Notes under the pieces: generated by a model
Seen by the model: only the letters and a program-made list of their open reading frames with translations
Told to the model about the DNA's origin: nothing
Database searches by the model: none
Shown: positions 33,667 through 42,968 of the stretch, piece after piece
How the letters are laid out: each line of letters begins with the position of its first letter
Numbering within the stretch: the stretch's first letter is position 1
Position numbers and translations under genes: made by a program
Source: Singulisphaera acidiphila DSM 18658
Lineage (GTDB): Bacteria > Planctomycetota > Planctomycetia > Isosphaerales > Isosphaeraceae
Assembly: GCF_000242455.2 (NCBI RefSeq)
Contig: NC_019892.1
Location: 6,954,744 to 7,018,743, forward strand
Length of the DNA: 64,000 nucleotides
Direction of reading: 5' to 3'

Positions 33667-35559
33667 TCACTCTGCGGTCTTGGTATTGCGATCCTGCTCG
33701 TCGTTAGGTACCCAATCCTTTTTCAGGCCAGCCGTGGCGCGGAGGTGAGTCATCCAATCTTCGGCTTGGCGTCGCTGCGCGTTTCTCTCCGCTTCAAACC
33801 GATAGCGGAAATACTCGCCATTCGGCGCGTAGAGGGTTCCGAAGGTGGCGGGGATTTGCTGACCGAGCGTCAAGACATAATAGACGTTCTTCGGCTCGTC
33901 CGGAGCAACGGCCACCTGACCGGCATGCAACCCAAAATAGGCGTCGCGGAAGAGCTCACCCGCGTTGGGGATCTGGGGGAATTCAACAGGTCGCGTTGGC
34001 CCGGGCTGGAACATTTGATTGGCGAGAGGAAAACCGGCTTCCAGCTTGGGAACCGGAGGGGTGGTGATGACCTTATGCCCGCCAATGGCCTCGTCCTTGA
34101 TCGAACCACCCGACTTGCGGACTTCCTCAGCGAGCTGATTGGCGGCTTTCTCAGCCAGCGGCCGCGCCTGGGCCAGCTTCCAGGCGAGGTTGACCTCCGA
34201 CTGGATCTCTTTGAAGGAGGGAACGCGGGGCGGGACGTCCTCGATCTTTCGAGCGAGGAACCGTCGACGCAAGATGTCGGTGAATTCGACCGGCTCGAAA
34301 AGCGTGGTTTTGGAGTCGAAGAACTCCGCGGCAAACTTCCGGCCTCCGCTACCGGGCGTGAGACCGACCTCGGCGTCGTGGATCTCGCCATAGTTTTCGG
34401 CCTGGGCCCGAGTCAGGAGCGGCGTGACCTCATGCATGAAGCCCTCGGCCTTGGCGAGGGCCTTCAGGTCATTGAGCTTGGGAAGAGCCGCCTTGGTTTT
34501 CTCCCCCTGCTTCTTGGCTTCGGTGATCTCGTCGAGCGCATCGTGATAGGAGTCGGCGAAGGGGATCATCGCCTCATCCTTGAGCTTGCCGAACTTCTCG
34601 ACGATTTCCGCCTGCGCTTTCTCTTCAGCAACCGTCGCGGGGAGATAGGCCCTGACGTCGTCGAAGGACTGAACCTGGGGCGGGGTGAGGAGTGCGCGCG
34701 GATCGTTGGCGAACAGGTCGTCGGGGAGCTCCGAGGTCTTCTTGTAGTCGGCTTTATGATTCTCGTAGTACGTACGAAGCTCGGCCTCGGTCAGGCGTGA
34801 TTCGATGGACTTGGCGAGGGCCGCTCCGTCGATCGAGAGGACCTCGGCCCGGACCTGACGGGGAATCTTGAAACCAGGGGTATCTTGAGTCGGGTCGGGC
34901 AAGACATCCTTATACTTCTCGTAAAAGGCCTGGGCCTGGGCCGGAGTTGGCTCGGCGACCTTGTCGAGGAAGCTATCGACGGGGAACGCAACGACGCGGG
35001 CGGAGATCCGCTCGTTCTGGTCGCGATAGGTCTGGTAGACGTCGAGCGGGGTTACCACGGGACTGGCCAAAAGCTGGCGGACCTTGGCGATCCGCACCTG
35101 GTTGGCGATATCGCTCAGGATTTGCTCACCACTGACCTGGTTGGCGAACCGGCTCATGGTTGCATCGAACAGTTCTCGATTCATTTGGCCGCTGGTCGCC
35201 TGCTTCAGCCATTCACGGCCGACGTCCGGCCCCGTTGGCATCTTCAGTGCATTGGCCTCATGCTGGAGGATCAAGGCGTCGACGATCGACCGAGTGTTGA
35301 TGTCGCCGAAGATGGGACTTCCCGCCAGTGCCTCCATGAAGCGGTTTGCGTTATTCCGCTGAACCGCCATCTCATTGAGCTCGCTCCGGTAAACCGGCTT
35401 GTTGTAGAGTTCAACGACGACCGAATTCTGGTCGGCTCCGCCATTTCCGGGGCTGAGAAGGCGAGGCAGAGAATCCGCCAGTACGAAGCCGAACATTGCG
35501 AGGATGGCAAAGACGGCGAGGAGCTTCCGCTGATGGCGTCGAAAGACCGCGAACGGCAT
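33667..35559 (-). CDS. SurA/PpiD-like membrane-anchored periplasmic protein
   Basis: 630 residues. One N-terminal membrane helix (LLAVFAILAMFGFVLADSL) after a short basic cytoplasmic start, then a SurA_N-like chaperone region (VVVELYNKPVYRSELNEMAVQ, ANRFMEALAG) and long alpha-helical stretches. This is the PpiD layout: anchored chaperone domains with a possible parvulin-type peptidyl-prolyl isomerase segment. I do not see a clear parvulin active-site signature, so isomerase activity is unproven. It probably helps fold exported or outer-membrane proteins. Independent unit with its own terminator; divergent from topA. Confidence 0.78.
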   Translation of the reverse strand: MPFAVFRRHQRKLLAVFAILAMFGFVLADSLPRLLSPGNGGADQNSVVVELYNKPVYRSELNEMAVQRNNANRFMEALAGSPIFGDINTRSIVDALILQHEANALKMPTGPDVGREWLKQATSGQMNRELFDATMSRFANQVSGEQILSDIANQVRIAKVRQLLASPVVTPLDVYQTYRDQNERISARVVAFPVDSFLDKVAEPTPAQAQAFYEKYKDVLPDPTQDTPGFKIPRQVRAEVLSIDGAALAKSIESRLTEAELRTYYENHKADYKKTSELPDDLFANDPRALLTPPQVQSFDDVRAYLPATVAEEKAQAEIVEKFGKLKDEAMIPFADSYHDALDEITEAKKQGEKTKAALPKLNDLKALAKAEGFMHEVTPLLTRAQAENYGEIHDAEVGLTPGSGGRKFAAEFFDSKTTLFEPVEFTDILRRRFLARKIEDVPPRVPSFKEIQSEVNLAWKLAQARPLAEKAANQLAEEVRKSGGSIKDEAIGGHKVITTPPVPKLEAGFPLANQMFQPGPTRPVEFPQIPNAGELFRDAYFGLHAGQVAVAPDEPKNVYYVLTLGQQIPATFGTLYAPNGEYFRYRFEAERNAQRRQAEDWMTHLRATAGLKKDWVPNDEQDRNTKTAE

Positions 35560-35615
35560 GGGGATCCTCTAGGCTCGATTTCAGGCCGTCGGGTTCTTGT
35601 AGAGGGCCTCCCCCC

Positions 35616-35644
35616 TTGACACGCCCCGATACCCTAGCTATTTG
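35616..35644 (+). promoter_or_regulatory. Possible topA promoter
   Basis: TTGACA at 35616-35621, 17 bases, TATTTG at 35639-35644. Good -35, weak -10; gives a leader of ~150 bases. Confidence 0.35.
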
Positions 35645-35803
35645 AAGGGCGCAGGCATTTGCAGACCGGCCCAATCCGTAGTGTACCAAGATTCGTTGCC
35701 GGGGCAATCGCAAACAGGACACCCCGCTAGCCCCCGTGATCGCGTCCGGACTACCCGGCGTGTTGACCCAACCAGGCTCGGGTGAATAGGATAGGAAGGC
35801 ACC

Positions 35804-38494
35804 GTGGCTCGCAAGTCCGCTAAGTCGTCACCAGAATCAACCCCCAAAACGCCTACTAAACGTGCGTCGTCCGCTGATACCAAGACTGCGAAAGCGGCCA
35901 AGGCTGAGACCAAGAGCTCCAAGAGTCCAGCGAAGACTCCCGCCAAAACGACGAAGAAAACCACGACGCCTCAGCGTCGGGCCGCTTCGGAGGGGGGAAG
36001 CGGACGTTCGTTGGTGATCGTCGAGAGCCCGAAGAAGGCCAAATCGATCAACAAGTTCTTGGGCACGGCGTATGTGGTCAAAGCCAGTATGGGGCACGTC
36101 CGAGATTTGCCCGAGCGCAAGCTGGGCTTGGACGTGGAGCATGGCTACCTCCCCTCGTACGAGATCATGAAGGGGAAGAAAGATACTGTTGGAGAGCTGA
36201 AACGCGAGGCTGCCAAGGCCGAGATGGTCTACCTGGCGACTGACCCTGACCGTGAAGGCGAGGCGATTGCCTGGCATTTGCAGCAAGCGCTCGATCTCCC
36301 CGACGAACGCGTCCGTCGGGTCATGTTCCATGAGATCACCGAACGTGCCGTCAAGGAGGCCTTTCAGCACGTCGGTCCAATCAACATGGAAATGGTCAAT
36401 GCGCAGCAGGCGCGACGGTTCCTGGACCGGTTCGTGGGCTACCAGCTCAGCCCGCTTCTCTGGAGCAAGGTGGCTCGCCACCTGAGTGCGGGGCGGGTCC
36501 AGTCGGTGGCGGTTCGCCTGATCGCCGACCGCGAAAAAGAGATCCGCGCCTTTGTCTCGGAGGAATACTGGAAGATCACGGCCTCGGTCAGTCCCGAAGG
36601 GGCGACGGCCGAGTCAGACCGCTTCGAAGCCTTGTTGACCGAGTGGCAAGGGGCGAAATTCGAGGCGGGGAACGAGACGGATGCCACCGCCATTCGTGAT
36701 GCCTTGGCGGTCGCTCCGTTCAAGGTCGCCAGCATCGAGGAAGTCGAGAAGCTCGACAAGGCCGACGCCCCGTTCAAGACGAGCACCCTTCAGCAGCAAG
36801 GGGCGATCCGCTTGCGGTTCTCCGGCAAGAGGACGATGAAGGTCGCTCAGGAGCTCTACGAAGGTATCGACGTCGGGACCGACGGCCCTGTCGGTCTGAT
36901 CACGTACATGAGAACGGACAGTCTCAGCGTCTCCAAGGAGGCGATCGAGAATGTCCGTGAACTGATCAAGTCCGACTACGGCGACCGCTATCTGCCGGCA
37001 AAGCCTCATCGCTATGCTGCGGGCAAGTCGGCCCAGGAGGCGCACGAAGCGATTCGGCCCACCGACCTCAGCCTAACGCCTGACAAGATTAAAGGCCGGC
37101 TCTCGATCGATCAGTTCAAGCTTTATCAATTGATTTACCGCAGATTCGTTGCCAGCCAGATGACTCCGGCCGTCTTCGCGGTGACCAACGTTTCGATCGC
37201 CGCAGGCGAGGGATTGTTCAAGTCCCAAGGCAAGATCCTCAAGTTCGACGGTTATCGCCGCGTCCTTTCGCCCGCCGGCAAGCAGGAGGATTCGCTCCTG
37301 CCGCCGCTCGCGAGTGGCCAGGCCCTCGATTTGCACTCGCTCGCCCCGACGCAGCACTTCACCCAGCCCCCGCCGCGATTCACCGAAGCGACGCTCATCA
37401 AGGCGCTCGAAAAGGAGAATATCGGTCGGCCGAGCACGTACGCACCGATCATCCAGACGATTCAGACGCGTCTGTACGTCGAGCAGAAGGAACGCCGGTT
37501 CTTCGCCACCGACCTGGGGATGATTGTCACCGACCTCCTGGTCGAGCATTTCCCCAAGATCATGGACCTGAAGTTCACCGCCAAGATGGAGGATGAGCTC
37601 GACGAAATTGCCTCCGCCAAGGAGGAAATGGTCAAGGTTCTCGACGACTTCTACCACCCGTTTCAGGACGCCCTGAAAGTCGCCGAGAAGCAGATGCAGA
37701 AGGTGCAGGTTCCGTCCTCGGAAGTCTGCCTCGTCTGCGGCGCTCCGATGGTGGTCAAGTTCAGCAAGACGGGACAATTCCTCGGCTGTTCGAAGTATCC
37801 GGAATGCAAGTCGACGCGCCCGATGGATGGCTCCGCCCGTCCGGCGGCAGTTGAGACCGAGCACATCTGCACCAAGTGCGGCAAGCCCTTGATGCTCCGT
37901 GAGAGCAAGCGCGGCCAGTTCCTCTCGTGCTCCGGTTATCCCGCCTGCAAGGAGTCGTTCAACCTCAACGATCAAGGGCAGCCAGTCCCCTCGGTTGTGG
38001 AAACCGAGCATGTTTGCGAGAAGTGCGGCAAGCCCATGGCCCTGCGACAAGGCTCGCGAGGGAACTTCTTGGGTTGCACGGGCTACCCCAAGTGCCGGAA
38101 CACGCTTCCGGTCGACGATCAGGGGCAACCCGTTACGCCGGTCAAGGTCGAGGTCAAGTGCGAGAAGTGCGGCGGCCCCATGGGGGTCAAACGAGGGAAG
38201 CGAGGCGCGTTCCTTGGCTGCCTGAATTATCCGAAGTGCCGAAGCACGCAACCGGTGCCCGAGGAACTCAAGGAACAGATCGGCGAGGGGCCGGGAGCTG
38301 CTTCCTCCGCCGGGAAAGACGACCTGAAGGCCATCGTCTGTGATGAGACCTGCGAGAACTGCGGCGGGGCCATGACCGTCCGTGAAGGGCGGCGAGGCTA
38401 CTTCCTCGGCTGTGCCAACTTCCCGAAGTGCAAAGGGACGAAGGAACCCGGAGAAGCAACTCTGGAAAAGATCACCGCCGTAACCGGTCGATAG
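35804..38494 (+). CDS. topA: DNA topoisomerase I with H1-like N-terminal tail and five zinc ribbons
   Basis: 896 residues from GTG 35804 (ribosome-binding site AGGAAGG). Residues ~1-65 are Lys/Ser/Thr/Ala/Pro-rich (SKSPAKTPAKTTKKTT), like histone H1 tails. The Toprim domain begins SLVIVESPKKAKSINKFLG; ATDPDREGEAIAWHLQ holds the acidic metal site; the active-site Tyr is in GLITYMRTDS. The C-terminus has five zinc ribbons, each CxxCG...FLGCxxYPxCxxT (first from ~640, last ~850). It relaxes negative supercoils. The basic tail may aid DNA binding in the condensed planctomycete nucleoid (speculative). Confidence 0.95.
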   Translation: MARKSAKSSPESTPKTPTKRASSADTKTAKAAKAETKSSKSPAKTPAKTTKKTTTPQRRAASEGGSGRSLVIVESPKKAKSINKFLGTAYVVKASMGHVRDLPERKLGLDVEHGYLPSYEIMKGKKDTVGELKREAAKAEMVYLATDPDREGEAIAWHLQQALDLPDERVRRVMFHEITERAVKEAFQHVGPINMEMVNAQQARRFLDRFVGYQLSPLLWSKVARHLSAGRVQSVAVRLIADREKEIRAFVSEEYWKITASVSPEGATAESDRFEALLTEWQGAKFEAGNETDATAIRDALAVAPFKVASIEEVEKLDKADAPFKTSTLQQQGAIRLRFSGKRTMKVAQELYEGIDVGTDGPVGLITYMRTDSLSVSKEAIENVRELIKSDYGDRYLPAKPHRYAAGKSAQEAHEAIRPTDLSLTPDKIKGRLSIDQFKLYQLIYRRFVASQMTPAVFAVTNVSIAAGEGLFKSQGKILKFDGYRRVLSPAGKQEDSLLPPLASGQALDLHSLAPTQHFTQPPPRFTEATLIKALEKENIGRPSTYAPIIQTIQTRLYVEQKERRFFATDLGMIVTDLLVEHFPKIMDLKFTAKMEDELDEIASAKEEMVKVLDDFYHPFQDALKVAEKQMQKVQVPSSEVCLVCGAPMVVKFSKTGQFLGCSKYPECKSTRPMDGSARPAAVETEHICTKCGKPLMLRESKRGQFLSCSGYPACKESFNLNDQGQPVPSVVETEHVCEKCGKPMALRQGSRGNFLGCTGYPKCRNTLPVDDQGQPVTPVKVEVKCEKCGGPMGVKRGKRGAFLGCLNYPKCRSTQPVPEELKEQIGEGPGAASSAGKDDLKAIVCDETCENCGGAMTVREGRRGYFLGCANFPKCKGTKEPGEATLEKITAVTGR

Positions 38495-38531
38495 GGCGAA
38501 TCTAGGGCGCGTCGTTTGCATTGAGAGATTC

Positions 38532-38569
38532 AGGAGTGGCCCGGCTCGTTTGTGAGTCGGGTCACTCCT
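38532..38569 (+). terminator. Hairpin terminator after topA
   Basis: 16-bp stem with two G-T pairs (AGGAGTGGCCCGGCTC, loop of 6, complement) followed by TTCGCGTTTCT. Confidence 0.65.
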
Positions 38570-38597
38570 TTCGCGTTTCTCTGACGAGGCACTCCGA

Positions 38598-38873
38598 ATG
38601 CGGCAACCGAATGTCACGGTCTACGGATCCGCGGCCTGCCCTGATACTCAACGTGCCAGGGACTTCCTCGATGCCCAATCCGTGGCCTACGAGTACAAAG
38701 ACGTTGATGAATCGCCGGAACTGAATCCCTACCTCGCCGACCTCAATCACGGAACGCGGGTCATTCCGACAATCCGGCTCAACAACATGATCCTGATCAA
38801 CCCCAGCGAGCAAGAACTCAGTCGTGAACTCAAGAGCGTGACGAGTCTGATCGACAACCAAGGTGGCTCTTGA
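38598..38873 (+). CDS. Glutaredoxin-like protein
   Basis: 91 residues of thioredoxin fold: VTVYGSAACPDTQRARDFL, then VAYEYKDVDE and the cis-proline motif RVIPTIRLNN. The active site is CPDT, with a single Cys rather than CPYC, so it would work as a monothiol glutaredoxin (glutathione-linked reduction or Fe-S cluster transfer) rather than as a dithiol. Short cytoplasmic protein between topA and acpS, with terminators on both sides, so an independent unit. Confidence 0.82.
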   Translation: MRQPNVTVYGSAACPDTQRARDFLDAQSVAYEYKDVDESPELNPYLADLNHGTRVIPTIRLNNMILINPSEQELSRELKSVTSLIDNQGGS

Positions 38874-38900
38874 GCCGCCGCTGGTGAATTTTCCAAAAAA

Positions 38901-38949
38901 ATGGCCGGGTCGGCCGGGGTGAATCCTCAAAGACGGCCGAGCCGGCCGT
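38901..38949. terminator. Bidirectional hairpin between convergent genes
   Basis: 16-bp GC-rich stem, one mismatch and one G-T pair, loop ~17 bases, with an A-run on its left that gives a U-tract on the minus strand. It ends two bases before the acpS stop codon, so it mainly terminates acpS. Confidence 0.7.
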
Positions 38950-38950
38950 G

Positions 38951-39373
38951 CTACTCCCCCGATTCTTCGACAGCCATGGGAGTTGGCCGCGTGAGGCTCA
39001 ATGCGAGCGCGTAGGCTGTGGCATAGGTCCGGCAGTGGGAAATCGAGATGAGGATGTCGCCGATCCCCTTCTGCAACGCGAGTTCCTTGGCTCCGCCACA
39101 GATCAGGACTTGCGGTTGTCCTCCCCCCGTATTGCGGACTTCCAGGTCGGTCCAGGCCAGCCTTCGGCTCCAGCCCGTCCCCATCGCTTTGAGGATGGCT
39201 TCTTTGGCCGCCCACCGGCCAGCGAAATGTTCGATCGCATGCTTGCGAGCCTGACAGTAGCGAATCTCGCGCTCGGTGTAGACGCGACGCAGGAATAATT
39301 CGCCATGCTGTTCGATCATCTTGCCGATTCGAGGGCATTCGATGATGTCCGTGCCAATGCCCAGGATTTCCAT
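38951..39373 (-). CDS. acpS: Holo-[acyl-carrier-protein] synthase
   Basis: 140 residues from ATG 39373. Transfers phosphopantetheine from CoA to apo-ACP. The family motifs are intact: GIGTDIIECPRI (metal Asp), FAGRWAAKEAILKAMGTGW (catalytic Lys/Glu), and ILISISHCRTYATAYAL. It could activate the fatty-acid ACP and possibly the carrier domains of the synthase locus ~20 kb away, which matters because the fused PPTase-like domain there looks damaged. Divergent from pcrA. Confidence 0.95.
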   Translation of the reverse strand: MEILGIGTDIIECPRIGKMIEQHGELFLRRVYTEREIRYCQARKHAIEHFAGRWAAKEAILKAMGTGWSRRLAWTDLEVRNTGGGQPQVLICGGAKELALQKGIGDILISISHCRTYATAYALALSLTRPTPMAVEESGE

Positions 39374-39670
39374 GCCGATTTGTTTTCCTAGGTGAACGTG
39401 AACGCGGAGACGAGAGGTCAAACGCCTCCAGTCTAATCCACCGTGAGTTCAGTGGCCAAGACGGTGTCTCGAGTCTGCTCCGGCGAGCGAACCGCACTTT
39501 TGCTCAGGGTTCGGTTCTGCGGCCAACGGGGCAATGCAGTCTCCTTGGCATTCCGAAGTCGGCTCGCGACCTCATGGGGCGTGCGCTATACTAACGGAGT
39601 GGCGAGGACGCCGATCCTGATCATGCGCTCTCCCTGCTTTTTGATCCTTCTCCCAAGGATGAATTCCTCG

Positions 39671-41953
39671 ATGGATTTGTTTGCCGATCTCACCGAACCT
39701 CAGCGCCGTGCGGTCGCTCACATTGATGGGCCGTTGCTGGTCTTGGCCGGCGCGGGATCGGGCAAGACGAGGGTCATCACGCGACGCGTCGCCAATCTGC
39801 TCCAGCAAGGGATTGCGGGACGGAATATCCTGGCTCTCACCTTCACGAACAAAGCGGCCGGCGAAATGCGCGAGCGGATCGAGGCGCTTGCGCCCAAATC
39901 CGAAGTTTGGGTCGGAACGTTCCATAGCTTGTGCGCCCGGCTCTTGCGAACCTATTCTCCTTTGGTCGGCATCGATCGCGGATTCACAATCTACGATCAG
40001 TCCGATCGGCTCCGCGCGGTCAAGCAGACCATGACCCGGCTCGACCTCGACGAGGTCTCCGTTCCCCCCGAACGGATCGACTCCGCGATCAGTCGGGCCA
40101 AGAACGACCTGATCACTCCCGAGATCATGGCCAAACGGATCGGGGACCACACCGATGCGATTGTCGCCAAGGTCTATAAAGGCTACCAGGAACGACTCCA
40201 AGAGTCGTCGGCCGTCGATTTCGATGACTTGCTCGTCCATCTGGTGACCATCCTGAAGACGAAACCGGACGTTCGCGCTCACCTCGATGCGCGGTTCCGC
40301 TACGTTCTGGTCGACGAGTATCAGGATACCAATCTCGCCCAATATGCGATCGTGCGCGCGCTCTCGACCGACATTCCGAACCTCTGTGTTACCGGTGACC
40401 CCGACCAATCCATCTATGGCTGGCGGGGCGCGAATCTCAACAACATCCTTGAATTCGAGCAAGACTTCCCAGGTTGCCGGGTCGTTAAACTCGAGCAAAA
40501 CTATCGAAGTACGAAGAACATCTTACAAGTTGCGGACCACTTGATCCGGTTCAATAGCCGGCGGAAAGCCAAGGCGCTTACGACCGAGAATCCGACCGGT
40601 GCGCCGGTCGAGTTGACGGTCTACTCCAACGAGTCGGAAGAAGCGCGCGGAGTCGCGAACAAGATCCTCGGCTTTGTTCGGGACGGTGGATTCACGTTCG
40701 GTGATATGGCCGTCTTCTGCCGGGTGACGGCGCTCACCCGAAATTTCGAGATGACCTTTCGCGCCGCGAAGATCCCGTACCAGATCGTGGGCGGAGTCTC
40801 CTTTTACGAGCGTCAGGAGGTCAAGGATGTCTTGGCCTACCTCAACCTGCTTGTTAACCCGAAGGACGACGTGTCGTTCACCCGGGTCGTCAACGTCCCT
40901 CCTCGCGGCCTCGGGAAGACGTCGCTCGACCACCTCGCGGCGCGGGCCAAAGCTCTCAAGCTTCCCCTCTTGGCGATGGCCCGGCAGGCTTCGGCGGTCC
41001 CCGGCTTGAAAGACAAGGCGGCCCGAGGCTTCCGCGACTTCGGCATGCTGATGGATGAGCTCTCGGCCTTGCGCGAACATACGGCCGAGGAAGTCACCCG
41101 CAAGCTCCTCGCTCTGACCGGCTATCGCGAGTATCTCGCCGAAGAATCCAAGACGAATGGCGAGGAGCGACTAGCCAACATCGATGAACTTGTCTCTGCG
41201 GCCCGCGAGTTCGACCGGGAGCATCCCGGCGCTTCCATCATTGATTTTATGGAGGAAATCAGCCTCTCTTCCGCAGTCGACCGTTGGAAGGATGAGGGGG
41301 GGGCTGTCACGCTGATGACCTTGCATGCCGCCAAGGGACTCGAGTTCCCCGTGGTCTTCCTCGTCGGGTTGGAGCAGGGGATTCTCCCTCACTCCCGGGT
41401 TCGGGATGACGATCGCGAGCTGGAGGAAGAGCGGCGTCTTCTCTTCGTGGGAATCACACGGGCCGAACGCGAGCTCTACTTGAGTCACTGCCGCGTTCGA
41501 GAGTTTCGAGGTCAGCGGCAGGCGACGATTCCCTCGTGCTTTCTGGGGGAATTGCCCGAAGAGCCGATGATCATTCGGGATCTTTCCGAAAATGACACGG
41601 CCTCGTCGGCCGTTGGGTGGCGTCGGCCGGAATCGTCGGCACCTTGGGCACCGCGTGGTGCCGGAACCGGTACTGCGCCGCCCTGGACTCCACGGAGTAC
41701 CGCGCCATTAGCTTCGCCGAAAGGCTTTCGGCTGACGACCGCCGCTGAGCTGGGCGGGGCGGCTGCGGCTCCGACCAACCTTGGGGATTTCCGGCCGGGC
41801 GTTTCGGTCCTCCATCCGCAGTATGGCATCGGCCGGATTATCGCGATCGACGGCGCCGGTCCGAACCGGAAGGGGCGGGTGGCCTTCACCGTGGGGGGGG
41901 AGAAGACATTTGTCCTCGCCAAGTCGCCATTGCGCCCGGTGACCGGTAAGTAG
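39671..41953 (+). CDS. pcrA: UvrD/PcrA-type DNA helicase
   Basis: 760 residues. Superfamily 1A helicase: GAGSGKTR (Walker A), LTFTNKAAGEMRER, VDEYQDTN (Walker B), GDPDQSIYGWRGA, LEQNYRST, and MTLHAAKGLEFPVVF. The C-terminus carries the PcrA/UvrD Tudor-like end (VSVLHPQYGIGRIIAIDG). Start: ATG 39671 has AAGGAT about ten bases upstream and gives MDLFADLTEPQRRAV; an alternative ATG at 39659 overlaps that site, and longer frames are not conserved. Acts in nucleotide-excision repair, replication restart and removal of RecA or stalled RNA polymerase. Confidence 0.94.
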   Translation: MDLFADLTEPQRRAVAHIDGPLLVLAGAGSGKTRVITRRVANLLQQGIAGRNILALTFTNKAAGEMRERIEALAPKSEVWVGTFHSLCARLLRTYSPLVGIDRGFTIYDQSDRLRAVKQTMTRLDLDEVSVPPERIDSAISRAKNDLITPEIMAKRIGDHTDAIVAKVYKGYQERLQESSAVDFDDLLVHLVTILKTKPDVRAHLDARFRYVLVDEYQDTNLAQYAIVRALSTDIPNLCVTGDPDQSIYGWRGANLNNILEFEQDFPGCRVVKLEQNYRSTKNILQVADHLIRFNSRRKAKALTTENPTGAPVELTVYSNESEEARGVANKILGFVRDGGFTFGDMAVFCRVTALTRNFEMTFRAAKIPYQIVGGVSFYERQEVKDVLAYLNLLVNPKDDVSFTRVVNVPPRGLGKTSLDHLAARAKALKLPLLAMARQASAVPGLKDKAARGFRDFGMLMDELSALREHTAEEVTRKLLALTGYREYLAEESKTNGEERLANIDELVSAAREFDREHPGASIIDFMEEISLSSAVDRWKDEGGAVTLMTLHAAKGLEFPVVFLVGLEQGILPHSRVRDDDRELEEERRLLFVGITRAERELYLSHCRVREFRGQRQATIPSCFLGELPEEPMIIRDLSENDTASSAVGWRRPESSAPWAPRGAGTGTAPPWTPRSTAPLASPKGFRLTTAAELGGAAAAPTNLGDFRPGVSVLHPQYGIGRIIAIDGAGPNRKGRVAFTVGGEKTFVLAKSPLRPVTGK

Positions 41954-42069
41954 ACCGTGCATTGGGAGACGTCGTTGCAGGTCATCGGGGTGACCGATCC
42001 TAACACAGGCACGACATGTCTTCGACTCGGTGCAACGTTTAAGGGTCAAGATGTTTCGACGGTTTCCGT

Positions 42070-42106
42070 CCCCTTTTTTCTTTTTTTGATTCAAAAAGAA
42101 AAGGGG
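42070..42106. terminator. A/T-rich hairpin after pcrA
   Basis: CCCCTTTT..CTTTTT pairs with AAAAAGAAAAGGGG around a short loop, with two extra T on the left arm. An unusual AT run in this GC-rich DNA; possible terminator or leader element of pdxJ. Confidence 0.4.
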
Positions 42107-42132
42107 CCTAGCTGAGGAAGAGATTCACCGCA

Positions 42133-42852
42133 ATGCCACGCCTGGGTGTCAACATCGATCATGTCGCGACCCTTCGCCAGGCTCGCGGGGGTAAGGAACC
42201 TGATCCGGTCTGGGCGGCCGCCCTTGCCGAGCTTGCCGGCGCGGATGGAATCACGATCCATCTTCGGGAGGATCGTCGGCACATTCAGGACCGTGATCTT
42301 CGCCTGCTCCGAGAGACCGTTAACGTTCGACTTAACCTCGAGCTTTCGGTCGACCCCGCCATCATCGCGATTGCGATCGAGACGCGTCCGGACCAGGTCA
42401 CCCTCGTTCCAGAACGACGCGCCGAACTGACAACCGAGGGGGGCCTTGATGTTGTCGGTCATCGCGATCGCGTTGCCGAAGCCATCAAACGGTGCCTGGA
42501 CGCCGGGTTGGAGGTCAGCCTGTTCATCGACCCCGATCCTGCCCAGGTCGAGCTCTCCGCTGAGTTGGGAGCCCAGGCGGTCGAGCTGCATACGGGCCGC
42601 TATGCGGATGCCGCAACCGATGCCGAGCACGCGCGTGAACTCACCGCTCTGATGAATGCGGGGCGGATCACGGTGGCCCGTGGTCTGAAACTGCATGCCG
42701 GGCACGGTCTCAACTATCTGAACGTCGGCCACGTCGCTCGATTGGAGGGAATGACCGAACTGAACATCGGCCATAGCATCATTTCACGGGCCGTTTTTGT
42801 CGGGCTCGAGCGCGCAGTTCGAGAAATGAAGGACTGCTTGAGTCGGAGTTAA
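42133..42852 (+). CDS. pdxJ: Pyridoxine 5'-phosphate synthase
   Basis: 239 residues, normal length. Makes PNP from 1-deoxyxylulose 5-phosphate and aminoacetone phosphate in the DXP-dependent vitamin B6 route. TIM-barrel motifs are typical: LGVNIDHVATLRQARG at the start, GITIHLREDRRHIQDRD, VTLVPERRAELTTEGGLDV, SLFIDPDPAQVELS, VELHTGRYAD, and GLNYLNVGHVARL, ELNIGHSIIS. It may be co-transcribed with dapA, although a promoter-like pair is present before dapA. Confidence 0.96.
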   Translation: MPRLGVNIDHVATLRQARGGKEPDPVWAAALAELAGADGITIHLREDRRHIQDRDLRLLRETVNVRLNLELSVDPAIIAIAIETRPDQVTLVPERRAELTTEGGLDVVGHRDRVAEAIKRCLDAGLEVSLFIDPDPAQVELSAELGAQAVELHTGRYADAATDAEHARELTALMNAGRITVARGLKLHAGHGLNYLNVGHVARLEGMTELNIGHSIISRAVFVGLERAVREMKDCLSRS

Positions 42853-42918
42853 ATTGGCTGATTTGAGTGAGCTGCCTTGGAGATATGGTCTTCCCTATCA
42901 GGAAGTCGACTCTTAGAA

Positions 42919-42947
42919 TTGACACGCAGTGTCGTCGTGCGCGGAAT
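42919..42947 (+). promoter_or_regulatory. Putative dapA promoter
   Basis: TTGACA at 42919-42924, 17 bases, CGGAAT at 42942-42947; transcription would start close before the ATG at 42969. Strong -35, weak -10. Confidence 0.4.
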
Positions 42948-42968
42948 ATCGAAGGGTGGGGGTTGGGA

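Noticed and set aside
37700..38460. Regular repeats at ~150-base spacing near the end of topA, at first sight an array
   Set aside because: They are repeated zinc-ribbon coding units (CxxCG...YPxC), not CRISPR repeats, and differ in sequence.
37073..38617. Long minus-strand open frame (about 510 codons) opposite topA
   Set aside because: Antisense to conserved topoisomerase motifs and zinc ribbons, with an odd amino-acid composition.
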